A DNA stretch of 64,000 nucleotides, taken from Pseudocercospora fijiensis CIRAD86. Its lineage: Eukaryota; Ascomycota; Dothideomycetes; Mycosphaerellales; Mycosphaerellaceae. The DNA is taken from assembly GCF_000340215.1 (NCBI RefSeq), contig NW_006921534.1, positions 62,001-126,000 of the forward strand, given 5' to 3'. The notes beneath the pieces were generated by a model that did no database searches, was not told the DNA's origin, and worked only from the letters and a program-made list of their open reading frames with translations. Of this stretch, positions 35,033-46,590 are shown piece after piece. Each line of letters opens with the position of its first letter. Within the stretch, counting starts at the first letter, position 1. The position numbers were made by a program, and so were the translations under genes.

Positions 35033-35869
35033 TACTATATATGTAGTTAGCTTTCGATAATAGGCGCTAGTGCTATAGCTACTATAGGGTTACCGTATAT
35101 CGACGTATACGAAGTTACTAAGGCTCTACTACTACGAAGTTAGGCATAAGTCGGGGTCCGACTCGATATCGATTCGTAGCCCGCGGATTCGGCAAAATCT
35201 CGGATTTATCCCGTTCGATTATACTAACTTAATGTTACTCTACTAGCGCCTCTTGCGATAATATTTAAATACTAATTTGTATGCCGACTCGCCGTCCGAC
35301 TCGGCTACTAGTTAGGACCAATCGGAAAATTAATACTAAATATAAACGACCGTACTACACTTCGACTAGACTTCTACGTTACTTCTAACGCCCTAAGGCC
35401 TATATATTATACCGTAAAATGCGTTGTATATATTCAATTCTGTATACGTATAGGAGTAGCATTGCTCCGGTTTAATACTACGCCGTAGCATTATTAATTA
35501 CGTTAAATTCGCCCGGTACTACTAAGGCTTGCTCTAGTTATGTTATAGCTAGGTTGTATTCCTAAGTAAAGTAAACGAATAGCGCTCGAGTGACTGCTAG
35601 TAAGTATTGCTTAGCCGACTTAGTAACGACGTCGTTTAAGGCGGTATCTAATAAGCGGTTTATGTCAAATCTGAGGCCTCTAAGACTCGTAGCAGTTACG
35701 ACTACCCTATCGGTGCGCCTATTAGATAGAAGTATAAAGCCTTATCCTATCGACTCTATTTGATTTTTATATATACGCTATTATATATACGCTATTACAC
35801 ACACGCTATTATATATACGCTATTATATAGACCTATACGCCGACTTATTAATATTAACCTATGTCTTAA
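35033..35869. other. Spacer with 16-bp microsatellite, no gene recognised
   Basis: It contains tatatacgctattatatata-type tandem copies (about 35768-35830), partly as acacacacgctatta. No convincing frame is seen. Confidence 0.4.
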
Positions 35870-36640
35870 CCTCTAGCGTAGCTAAGTATCGGGTCTCGCG
35901 TCGCTCTAGGGATAGTGCGCTAGTTATCCGCTCCCTAGCTAATAGCACTATTCTATTAGCTAGAGCCCGCGGCTCTAACCTGCTTTAGGGTTCTAGGTAT
36001 TAAGGTCGGCTAGGTATGTTTCCGGTCGGGGTCGAATTGCCCTTATACTAGACTATATCTTCGACGTAGCGAGATCTAGAGCTAATCGTATCGATGTAGG
36101 TGCTTTAGCCGGGTATTACCTACTCGCTCGCCTATACTTAATAGGATATTGTAGGTTATAACCTAGAGTTAATCGGCTTTCTATACTAGTAGGCCGGGGA
36201 GGGTAATAATGCTCGCGTCTACTGTTTTCTAGTCGGTAGCAATTACACTACTACTAGTGCCTCTTTCTATTTTATAGGCTAGTTCGCTAATAAGGATTTG
36301 CTACTCGATCGCTCGTACCTAGAAGACTAGTTTGCATACCTCCTATACGATCTAGTTCTAGCTAATACTAAGCTCGCCGACTATATTATATTTCCGGACG
36401 GTAGTATATTAGACTAGGACGCTAGTAAGGATCGTGCTATTGCTTTAGTCCGCGGCGTAGATAAGTAGTATATCGATAGTGTCTAGAGAAGTACGTTTTA
36501 CTATAACTCGAATGTTTAGCTATCGCTAACTCTAAGTAGTACGATAAACGTTTACTACGGTTAGCTTAAGGCAGTATTACATACTATCGCAGGATAGCGT
36601 GCGAGCACTACTAGTCTAGTATAGACATATGCATTATTTA
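35870..36640 (-). pseudogene. Possible gene relic U (unknown)
   Basis: Two overlapping minus frames are both open apart from TAA/TAG, so the true one is uncertain. The more protein-like one is Ser, Arg and Gln rich with segments such as TPRTKAIARSLLA. No family is recognised. It may be an accessory gene of the transposon or the N-terminal part of a neighbouring gene. Confidence 0.3.
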
Positions 36641-37054
36641 TATATAGGATTGCTAAGTTCGGGGTCGATTAATAATTTAGGGGCGGATTAATACTACGAC
36701 TCGGCATCTTAGAGTTAGCCTACACTTTTCGGTAATACTATTAATATATCAAACTTATATCCTACTATATTACGATGCTATTTTCTAGTATTACCGTCTT
36801 CGTATTAGACGCTCGGTTAGCGCTAGACTAACCTGTATCCTATATACTAGCGGTAACTACGCCTTCGCGGATTGTCGAATTACCTAGAAGTAACTTAAAA
36901 CATTCCGGCATATATAGCGACTAATTTAAGTACAGATACGTATACCTATACATTTCATCGCGATAGGCCTTAATATAGATTAATGCAGTGCCGAAGAGTT
37001 TAGCTACTACTAGTTGAAATTATTGTCCTAGCTACTATCCTAGCATTCTACTAC

Positions 37055-37565
37055 TACTACTACTACTACCGACTCGCTATAGATAGCCTACTTAGCCTCG
37101 ATTCGTATAAGTTCCGTACTGCTTAACTTTCCGATATCTAGTTTCCTTGTCCGATCTAGCCTCCCGGCTACTAGATCTATATCCTATTACTACTATTACT
37201 ACTACCGACTTACTACGGATGCCCTACTCGGCCTAGAGTCGTATAAGTTCCGCACTGCTTTACTTCCCGCTATCTAGTTTCCTTGTCTTATCTAGCCTCC
37301 CGGCTACTAGATCTATATCCTATTGCTACTATTACTGCTACCGACTCGCGGCGGATAGCCTACTCGGCCTAGAGTCGTACGAGTTCCGCACTGCTTTACT
37401 TCCCGCTATCTAGTTTCCTTGTCCTATCTAGCCTCTCGGCTACTAGATCTATATCCTATTGCTACTATTACTGCTACCGACTCGCGGCGGATAGCCTAAT
37501 TAGTCTCGACTCGTACGAGTTCTGCACTGCTTTAGGTCCCGCTATATAGTTTCTTGTCTTTTATA
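37055..37565 (+). repeat. 136-bp tandem repeat, about four copies
   Basis: The marker ctagatctatatcctatt occurs at 37171, 37307 and 37443, exactly 136 bp apart. Each unit begins with a (tac)n stretch and contains gttccgcactgctttacttc. The array lies inside the DNA transposon between U and a large hairpin. Confidence 0.9.
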
Positions 37566-37639
37566 GCATCTCGTTATAATTCTCGGTAGAAGTACTATAG
37601 GATTTTCGTCGCCGTCGTAGTTATACTATAGTTAACGAA

Positions 37640-37855
37640 GGTCGAGGCTAATAACGCCGTAGGCTCGGATCTAGTACCGGTATATTAAAAGGGCATATAA
37701 GGCTATAATTATCATTAAGCAGCTAACCTCTTCGTTATAGGTAGAGCTATTTGCCTTCGCCTATAACGAAGGGATTAGCTGCTTAATAATAATTACAGCC
37801 TTATACGCCCTTTTAATATACCAGTGCTAGATCCGAGCCTACAGCGTTGTTAGGT
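37640..37855. repeat. Large hairpin, about 90-bp arms
   Basis: The left arm (about 37640-37730) and right arm (about 37768-37855) are inverted copies. Both arms carry ggctcggatctag at the outer side and cttcgttatagg at the inner side, around a loop of about 35 bp. It sits downstream of the Argonaute-like relic. It could be a foldback element or a source of double-stranded RNA if transcribed. Confidence 0.85.
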
Positions 37856-37857
37856 TT

Positions 37858-38230
37858 ATGTCGAGTCCGGGCGCTAGATTGCTAAGGTATATATCTAGTA
37901 TAGGTAAATACGGCCTTAGTCGTATAGCTAAAGATATAGTAGTAGTAGTATATAAATTGCTAAAGTTTATTCTCCTAATATTGAATTCTTCTTTTTCTTC
38001 TTCTTCTTCTTTATCCTCTAGACGAGACTACTCTTATCCGGCGTTAAAAACTGAAGAATTACTGCTATAACTCTTAGCTAGGACGCTAAACAAATAGGTA
38101 CGGCCACGCTCGCAAAGAAGGTCTATATAGTATACTAGTAGGCAGATAGACATAGCCTTTGTCGTACGGCTAAAGAGGTAGCAGAGGTAGTATATAAATT
38201 GCTAAAGTTTATCCGCCTTAAACTTGATTT
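37858..38230. repeat. About 115-bp direct repeat at the Argonaute 3' end
   Basis: Two copies (about 37880-37990 and 38120-38215) share tatataaattgctaaagttt and flanking sequence. On the minus strand both encode a version of the last part of the PIWI domain (KLQQFIYY...), so the second is a partial duplication of the gene's end. The open plus frame 37858-38070 is an antisense shadow. Confidence 0.65.
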
Positions 38231-39177
38231 CGTCCTTAGTAACTACGTAGTAAGCGGGTCGTGCTATGCCTTAAAGTCCTAAATGTGCCTATAGCCCGAC
38301 CCTATATAGATCTTATCGGCGATACTATAGTCGACGACTGTACCTACGAGTAGGTTCTAACAGTTATTATATGCATCCTGCCTACGAGTCGGGTAGAAAC
38401 GAGTATAGTAACGCTTACTAACGATAATTACGGTTATCTTCGGATACTTCTCTTTGCTACCGTAGAGCTTTGTAAAGGCCTTTTTAGGACTACCTAGGTT
38501 ACTATATAGTGCACTACCTCGATTGCTCTTGCGGTTAGTAACTAGGACCGACTACTTGTTAAATTTTCTAGGTCTAGTAAACTTAACGCTCTGCAAGTTC
38601 TAGCAGTCCTTCTATAGTGTACTAGGTTTCGAATTCGAATTATAGCCTACGCGAGGAGTATCTAGGATGCGGCCGGGCACTATAATTATACTAGTACCTA
38701 CCGAGAAGCTAAATAGCTTTACGGGAGTTAACTAATAATTACCGGTAGGATCGGTAAGATAGAAGAGCCGCGGACTATTCCTAAGCCTAGTACTAGGAGT
38801 TCCGGTAATAGACATAGCATCGAGGTTTAGAAATATAGCTACGAATTTAAGCATCTTAGAAGTCTAGTCGCCTCTAAGTAGGCGTCGATAAGGCTTATTA
38901 GTACGGATTGTATATAGCTCGGTAGGTAGGTACTAGGGATTAGCGCGTATACTAACGTTAAGTACTAGACGATCTAGGTGTCTAAGGGTAATTCCGTAGT
39001 ATTAACGGAAGTAATCATTTATAGTAATCTATTGCGTTGTAGTATTCGGGATACTATAGTCGGCAAGGCGGAATCTAACCTAGTTAGCATTACTAAAACG
39101 CTAAACCTAGATCTTGTCGGTAGCCTTCGCGAAGCCGATAATAGGCCTAACCTTAACTCTGAACGGCTTTTGCTCCG
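38030..39177 (-). pseudogene. Argonaute-like relic (PAZ, part of MID, C-terminal half of PIWI)
   Basis: Blocks appear in Argonaute order on the minus strand: EQKPFRVKV and ATDKIQVQRF (linker 1, about 39090-39175); a PAZ domain with ITINDYFRQYYGITL and YLPTELYTIRTNKPYRRLL (about 38890-39030); GDQTSKMLKF (38851-38874); a MID start with VPGRILDTPR (38652-38680); then YPKITVIIVSKRYYTRFYP (38385-38425), VGTVVD, and in the next frame QAHLGLQGIARPAYYVV (Gln restored, 38238-38300) and KAMSIC...LLCERGR. About 250 residues that should hold the first two catalytic acids of PIWI are missing near 38555, and one frameshift lies near 38310. An acidic tail follows. Family knowledge: Argonautes bind small RNAs for silencing. 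This copy cannot be functional. Confidence 0.8.
38235..38315 (-). other. Frameshift in the PIWI part of the Argonaute relic
   Basis: GTVVDYSIAD is read in one frame, QAHLGLQG in the next. They are joined by a shift of one base near 38310. It may be a small deletion after inactivation or an unrecognised intron. Confidence 0.5.
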
Positions 39178-39387
39178 ACGCATACAACCTAGCGTAATAC
39201 CGTTAGGTTAGATAATAAGGGACCGTTTATTCGGCTAGAGGGCTATAAGGAAGCTTAGAGGCTCGAAAGAGGAAGCTCTCGGGCACTTTTTCGAACCCCT
39301 AAGTATCCTTATAGCCCTCTAGCCAAACAAACAGTCCCTTATTATCTAACCTAACGGTATTACGCTAGTTTGTATACGTCGGAGTAA
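39170..39387. repeat. Palindromic insertion-like hairpin, about 100-bp arms, at the 5' edge of the Argonaute frame
   Basis: The left arm 39170-39269 and right arm 39286-39387 are inverted copies (tccgacgcatacaacctagc versus its inverted counterpart) with a loop of about 16 bp. The Argonaute frame reads cleanly up to its edge and is lost beyond it. It resembles a foldback or MITE-type element but shows no clear target duplication. The open plus frame 38978-39211 overlaps its left arm by chance. Confidence 0.8.
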
Positions 39388-39399
39388 TATATAGCAAGA

Positions 39400-39970
39400 A
39401 TAATAAAGGTATAGTTATAGGATACTCTAAGAGTAAGTAAGGCGACTCGGTCGTCCTTCCGCGATACTCTTACTACCTTTACCTTAGCTATAATCTAGCT
39501 CCGTAGTATAATAGCGGCGCTCTATATTAGATAGGGTTTAGCTTCTTATTCTGCTAAAGTCTCCGAGAGTAGTTAGGCGACTTAGTTGTCCTCCCGCGAT
39601 ACTCTTACCGCCTTTAACCTAGCTGTAATCTAGCTGCGTAGTATAATAGCGGCGCCGCGTAGTAGATAGGGTTTAGGTTCTTGTTCTACTAGAGGCCCGC
39701 GATAGCCGTAGCCGTAGTTCGTGTCTCGAGCTTAACTTTACCTACGCCTTTGCCCTAGCTATAATCTTACTCCGTAGTATAATAGCGGCGCCGAGTAGTA
39801 GATAGGGTTTGGCTTCTTGTTCTACTAGAGGCCCGCGATAGCCGTAGCCGTAGCGTCCTTCTCGCGATACTCCTTATCGCCGGCGTAGTTCTTATCTTAA
39901 GGTTAACCTTGTCTACGCCTTTGCCCTAACTATAGTCTAGCTCCGCACGTATAATAGTAGCGCTATATAG
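39400..39970 (+). repeat. Second array with about 136-bp period
   Basis: The marker tagtataatagcggcgc occurs at 39504, 39639 and 39775 (135 and 136 bp apart), with a fourth degenerate copy near 39947. The sequence differs from the 37-kb array although the period is the same. It lies where the Argonaute N-terminal domain would be expected. Confidence 0.75.
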
Positions 39971-40179
39971 TAAATAGTGTCGTAGCGCCGAGTATAGTTC
40001 TAGCTAGCGCGCTAGTTGCTAATCGCTCTAGCTACGGTTGCGGGGTTGTTTAACCGATCGCCTATACTACGTAACCTAGTCGACTATATTCGATTTCCTA
40101 GCCTAGGGTCTATACTATGTATATTCTACTTAATACTAGAACGATAGGGAACTTCGATAATATAGATAAGGTAAAGGAT

Positions 40180-40545
40180 AGTTAAGAATCGTAGTACGCG
40201 GTTAAGTCGTTAGTACTTAATCGAGTCGATAAACGTAGTAGCTAGTTAGCCTTTCCTAACGTAGAGGACCCGGTTAGATAGATTAAACGAAGTATTCGAA
40301 TCTCGGGTAGGGTAGCGCTATATATCCGTAAGAATAGACCGCCGCTATTTATACGATAGAAGACGAATAAAGAACTGCAAGACGAGGTAGAGCGGTTAGT
40401 ACTAGAGTTAGAGCAATTGCGTAAAAAGGTTGCGTTTCTATTACGAAAACAATAGGCATATAATAATATTATACTCGATGCGTAAAGAAGGTAGTAACGG
40501 AACATAGGGAAATATACTATACAGATGTATAGTAAGAGGGGATAG
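40180..40545 (+). pseudogene. Small coiled-coil protein relic W
   Basis: A plus-strand frame of about 115 codons with few RIP stops: PNVEDPVR, a basic stretch, then KNRPPLFIR, and a heptad-like run LQDEVERLVLELEQLRKKV (about 40374-40434). Leu/Val residues at seven-residue spacing next to basic residues suggest a leucine zipper, possibly bZIP-like, but the basic region does not match the bZIP signature clearly. The open minus frame 40242-40505 is its antisense shadow. Confidence 0.4.
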
Positions 40546-40760
40546 GAAGGGTAGGGCGGTAGGTTAGGTAGCTTCCTAATACGTCGGTTTGCCGATTAGT
40601 AACCTAAGCCGGACTAAGTCGGATAGCTAGTCGGTTGTCGAGTCGTATCGCTAATTTGAAGGGTAGAGCGGTAGTCTAAGTCGCTTCCTAATATATAGGC
40701 TTGCCGACTCGTACCCTAAGTCGGTTATCGAGTCGTATCGCTAATTTGTACCTATAGTAG
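40540..40760 (+). repeat. Short direct repeats (gagtcgtatcgctaatttg)
   Basis: The segment gagtcgtatcgctaatttg occurs twice about 90 bp apart, with cgcttcctaatacgtcgg variants. The CGACTCG theme also recurs in both subterminal regions of the transposon. Confidence 0.6.
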
Positions 40761-40799
40761 TAGTTATTAACATTAGGCGCGGATAAATACAACGTTAGG

Positions 40800-43700
40800 C
40801 TTGCTTTGCTTATATTAACATTTTATAGCGTATCTGCTATATCGACGTCGACTCTGTATACTACTTCCCCCGCTCGCAATACTAGCGCCGACGTACGCTA
40901 TAGCTATATCCTATTATACTTTACCCTTTTTCCTCTTTTTTTCCTTCTCGAAGCCGAGCGATTGTTATATATCCTAAGCTCGTACCTGTCTACTTATAAC
41001 CTATACTGCCTATATAATTACAACCGATACTATTACAAATCGGTACGACTCCGTAAAATCTACCCTCTAAACGCCGGCCGCGCGAGATACTCTTCTACCT
41101 ATTTAAATGTTAGCCTCCGGAGTCTAGTAGTTGTCGATAATAATAACGGTATCTATAGGGGGGAGGTTTATACTAGTTATAATCTAGCTTGTATATACTA
41201 CTATAAGCTACTTCTCGTCGCTGTATCTATCTACCTTGTTCCTCGTAGATACGAACTCTTTAATAAGGTCGGCCCTAGTAGTATCGGTCTAGCTACTCTA
41301 AGTATCGATAAGGATTCTATATACTATATTACTAGTACTTAGGATGTTATCGTAATACTCGGAGTCTTTTTTCTATATAGCTAGCTACTAAAGATACTAC
41401 AAAAATGTTAGTCTTATATACTTAGTAGATAGGGGGGCAGATAGATACGTACTAAGTCTAAAACGAAGACATTCTACGGCTTAAAGCTAGCTAGCACAAT
41501 CTTACTTCTATGCCCGTACTAGCGCTACTTGCTACGCTTAATTCGGATTATATACCGTAGCGATACTATAACCGGCTCGTTATGCAGTGTTAGTATATAG
41601 TCCTAGAGGTAGGGATCTAATAAACCGTAGTCGCGTATCCTAGGAAGCATGTTTTTAATGTCCTATAGTGTGAAAGTACTAAGTTCCTTAATTAAGTCCG
41701 TATCGCCCCCCCCGTAGTACGAGAAGTAGCGATAGAAACATAGTAAAGACCCGTATTATCTTAGATATGTATATAAATTTAGTATCTTCCGCTGCCTTCT
41801 ATTCTTCGACCTACTCGCTTAGTACTAGATCTTCTATAGATTTAAATTGCAAGCCGATATTAAAATAGGAATATAGTAGACAATCGATAGCTAGTACGCG
41901 CGGAGCATTAGGTATAGGTTGCTATATTAGCGTCTTCTTAAGGCGAACCATTTTCGTTAGTAACTAAGGGCGAAACTTGTCTAGCGCCCGAGTATCTTTA
42001 TCCGTAATACTTGGTTCTATTCGACCTACTATCGCGTTAGAGTATTCGGATTGTAAGTACTTAGAAACCTAATTGCTAATATGCCTAGCCGAGTTAGAGA
42101 TATTACTATTGTCGCTAAACTAGAAGTTACGTTCTATATCGCGCGTCTCTTTAGTCGATAGCGATTAGTCGACGAAATCAAACCGTACTATAGAAGGCGA
42201 CTAAACAGGGCAGAGGTACCCCTTTATATCGTAGGTATTAACGTATCTCTATACTAAGGCAGTTGCGATAATAGCTAAATTAGATAGTTTACTAAAGAGG
42301 GTGCTACTTAGGCCGAGAACGAAAGGATAGCCTATAAGACTAGCGACGGCAGTCTACTCTTTAGCGCTATATGTCTTAGTAATATAAAACTCGTCGACGA
42401 TAATAGTCGCAGCTAGTATACGAAGTAGCGGCGGTTTCGAATTAGATTTCTCCGACCGTGTCTAGGACTTCTATTTCTTAGCTCGTTCGTACGTTATAAA
42501 ATCTAGTACGTTAGATATTATAGTCGAGATAGTAAGGACGATCCATTTATAGTACTATAAATAAGGGGGTACTTCTATATCCTCGTATTTAAGCAATAAG
42601 CGCACCGGGACGCCTTTTTTAAACTACTACTTATCTATAACCTTTGTACCGAACACCTATTCTAGTTCTAGCCGAGTCGGGAGCGCTATATAATCGAGAT
42701 AAAGAACGTCCTCGATATATACGACCTAGTTATAGTTCTACGGACTAGTTCTGTTACGTCTCTTATCTTTCGTTAGCTTACTAGAGTCTTTTATAAAACA
42801 TACGAACATAGCTCCGGGGGGCATAAAGTTGTCGATCTTATATATCTAGTTTTCGGCTAGCTACTTCGGAACACAGATAACGTAAACGCTAGGGCGGATA
42901 ACCGGCTTTGCACCGCTAGCTAATACCTACAGATCGAACGCAATTTTCTTATTTAGCCGAAGTCCTAGGTTAACCGACGAATTAGATAGCCGAAAGGGAT
43001 AGGCGTTAGTAGTTAATAGCCTGTTATTACTCTATACCCTCTACTATATCGAGGTTATAGCGACGTACCCTAACGTATATACCGTCTTGCCTATACCTAC
43101 GTCTATACCACCGATATAGAAGTCCGCGCTAGCAACGGAAGCTAGAAGCGTCTAGGTAATTGTATAGAATTAGTAAGACTTTAACGGACGAGTCGATCTC
43201 TAATTAGGCGGAATAACGCCTATACGCGGCGAAGTCTAAGAGGGATCGAGTAGTCTAAAATCGTATATTAACTTAAAGTTCTTAGCGTCGAGATAGGAGT
43301 ATACGTTACTAGATAACTGCTTCTCGACGTCGGTTTCTATATCTAAATCTATCGACTAGCTAGGTATCGCCGACGAGATCTAATCGACAAAATTTACTAA
43401 CGTCTAGATCGGTAGAGGGTCGGCTTAGACTTCTGCTTGCGTGCCCGGTAGTCGTACGGCGAGTTTAGGCTTATTCGGATCTAGTAGCGATACGATCTAA
43501 CTCGGTAACGACTCGATCTATTTCTAGCGAATTCGATCTCGCTTCGAGTCGATTATATCTCCGGCCTTCTTACTATTAGTATTATCGGCTTTACTCGGAT
43601 TAATTTTTCTATTATCCTTAGCATTATTACTAGCATTTGTCTACGCCGGAGGTTGTACTAGGGATAGTACTAGTCTATTTGAAGCGTGCTATATCTTAGG

Positions 43701-45265
43701 TAGAGTAGAAGCAATATAGGTCTTTACCGTATACTCTATCGTATCGGGCTATACGGAACGGACGGCCGTTTAAACCGAATCGTCGAGGGCGACTAGAAGT
43801 AAAGTAGTGTTCCTATTATAACCGTTGTCGCGGAGCACCTCCTTAACTGCCTTATCGATAGCCTACTAAATCGCTATTATATCCGCGGCGACGTCGGCTA
43901 TAGCTTTTCGCGCGGCTACCTGCCGAGCTACCTCCTACTCTTTATATATCTTCTAGAATCTATCCGCGATAAGCTGTTTATAGCGCTCGCGATCGGCGCG
44001 ATCCTTACGAGCGAGTCGGTCGTCCTTAGCTTACTTAATAGCCGATTTCGTAGGCGACTACGGACCCTAACCGATATTGATTTCGGCAGGATTACCGGCT
44101 ATAGAAGTACCGTACTAAGCTAGGTCGATAGTTCTAGAAGCCTTAAGTAGGGACGGTCGACGATATATAGAAGGTATCCTAGTATAGTCCGTTATATTTT
44201 TGCCGACGAGGAAATCGAGTCTAGTAGAAATCCTAGTATCTAAGCTATTATATATCTCTATAGCTAGGGAGTAGAATATCGGATTAGTCTTACATTTAGA
44301 AAGACCTTTAGGGCCGCGAGCTAGATCGATTACTACGAAGAATTCGTACTTCTACTATTCGGGCGATAGTAATAACTCTCGTACGAGCTAGAGCCGCAAC
44401 AAATCCTTTATACTAATATTATTAGAAGTCTTCGATTATAGGATAGACTAATTTAGGCTAAATACGTCGTAGTCTACCGTTAAAGGTAACCGCTAGTCGA
44501 TAATACTAAACTATAACGTAATCTTAGCCCGGTCCGGCTTAATAGGGCGTAGCGCGTCGGACATTACTAGATTAGTATCCTTACTACCGTGCGAATCTCC
44601 TAGCGTTATTCTCTTAAATACCCGACCGGCTCTACTAGTCTTACTAGCAGAGGCAGAACTTGCTCTACGCTTAGGTATAGAGGGCGTAGTTTGTCGGGAT
44701 CTATTAGTCTCGCTCTCGGATACGTCTTCCTCTTTAGTATTATTACCGGCCGGTAGGGTAAACTTGTCCCTTATAACCTTCTATATAAGGCAGCATACTA
44801 AGTAGACTATAGACCTCTAAATTTCATTATTCGGACTATTTGCATTGTCCTACGGAAGCATTCCCCTAACGTACTACTTCGGAGCCTGTTTAGGATCTTT
44901 AAAGTACTATTCGGGCATCAATAGCGTACGTCTAGGTTTAGTAGGATAGTTGAGGTTGCTAGCAATAGCGTATACTATAGCTTTCTCCTCCTTATAATGC
45001 CCCTTAACGGGCTAGCGACTCTACTTCCCCTTTAACTAGTTAAATAAAAAATGTTTCTCTAGATATAGAAGGAGCCTTTTTATTACTAACGTAAGAAGAG
45101 GCTTGTCGATGCTATACAGGTTTAGTATAATATGTTTAGGGACGTCTTTGCCGCTATTTAAGGCTTTAATTAGTAGCTCGTTGTCCTTTAGCTAGTCCTC
45201 GACATTCGTAGAGACTACTATCTCGGTAAAGGCAGTAGGCGACGAGTTTGTAACTAGTATATAGC
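40800..45265 (-). pseudogene. SNF2-like helicase relic carried by the DNA transposon
   Basis: A long minus frame of about 1,480 codons. The N-terminal 700 residues hold Ser/Lys-rich linkers and a charged coiled stretch (about 43880-44030). A Walker A reads GGIDVGIGKT (43075-43116), motif II IIVDEFY (42364-42410, His to Tyr by RIP of DEFH), and motif III LGLSSTLFSKL (about 42290). The second RecA domain ends with NLPPIDTVIIIDNY, then TPEANI and GRRVSRAAG (41085-41175), corresponding to motifs V-VI. This order is that of SNF2-type ATPases. Stops are almost all TAA/TAG. The open plus frame 40806-41342 is its shadow. As cargo it might remodel chromatin or DNA at the element, which is speculation. 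Confidence 0.7.
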
Positions 45266-46590
45266 ATTAGTATATAACAGGTTATACTAATTAGTAATAC
45301 TTATATAACAGAGGTTAGGGACTATAGATCGATAACGACGTACACTATCCGAGAGTAGTAGATAAACTAATAGAGTTAGTAAAATTCGCTATACGTTAGG
45401 GTCGGCGGAGGTAAGAATAGGAGCGGAGAGCTACTTATACCCGCCGACCCTAACGCGAGCCGTTAGAGTTGCGTTATATAACGAGTGTCTATATATACTA
45501 GCTTAACGCTAGTCGAGCACGACGGCTAAGTTATATAGTACGGCCTATATACGAGTTAGAATAGGGCATTAGCGAAGGAAATAATATACTATACGTACGA
45601 TAGGGAGGGTAAGGGGGTGTATATGCATAGAACAGGTGTATTAGTACGAGTTAATAGTAAATGTTGAAGAAGGTAGTAATAAGGAAAGGTAACGACCTTA
45701 AATGCCTACCTCGTAACCGGGTCGGTTAGCGAGTCGGGCCTAACTAACTAATAAATCGACGAAGTAAGGCATCTAGCGCTTAAGTATGTAATAGTTTAGT
45801 TACGCAACTAGTAACCGAAGTAATAAGGCTATAGATAATCGTTATAGTATAAACCCCTATACGATAGACAGTTCTAGATATAGGACTAACAAGTCGTAGT
45901 AAATATAGTACTACGTAATAAGTAATCGAAAGTTAGTAAAGTAAATATAAGCCTATTTATAGCAGAGTTGCGACTACGATCGCCGGCGCGAGACGCGAGT
46001 GCTTATAAGCTACGCAATGTAGCTAAATTGACCGATCTATGTCCTTATAGTAACTAACAATTATTATACGATAGCGGGTAGACTAGACCCGCTATAGTAC
46101 GAGGGTATAGGCTAGTAAGGCGGTTAGTCTTAGGACCCGAGAGCAGGGCATATAGATAGTTCGAGCTAACGATTAAGATAGCATGTTTTCTATAGATGCT
46201 ACTAACTCTATCGGCGGCGAAAAGGTATGTATTTAGCTATAACGAGTAGTAAACAAAGGCATAAAACGATCGAAATATTCTATAGATCGTATACTAGAGT
46301 AGTAGTCTACGTAGGAGGCCGAATAAACGACCGTATATAAATCCGCGGCAATATAATACACTAGGCGTAAGGTTAAGAAGCGAGATAATAGATAACGTAA
46401 TTTGCCGAACCCGCTACCGAAGTTAGTAATAGAGGATATAGAAGTTGCCTAGTAGGCTTAGTACCCGATTCGATACCGAATTAGGGCCCGAGTCGGTATT
46501 AGCAAACCCCGCGACTAGAGTAGTTCTAGTTTCTACTACTAACTAACGTCGACTTTCTACTACGCTATATATACAACTACCGCCTTCGAG
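45266..46590. other. Divergent spacer between the helicase and V
   Basis: No convincing gene. A 15-bp inverted repeat (cgttagggtcggcgg at 45394-45408 and ccgccgaccctaacg at 45441-45455) can form a hairpin in what would be the shared promoter region of two divergent genes. Confidence 0.5.

Noticed and set aside
40806..41342. 178-residue open plus frame
   Set aside because: It is antisense to helicase motifs V-VI, which read clearly on the minus strand.
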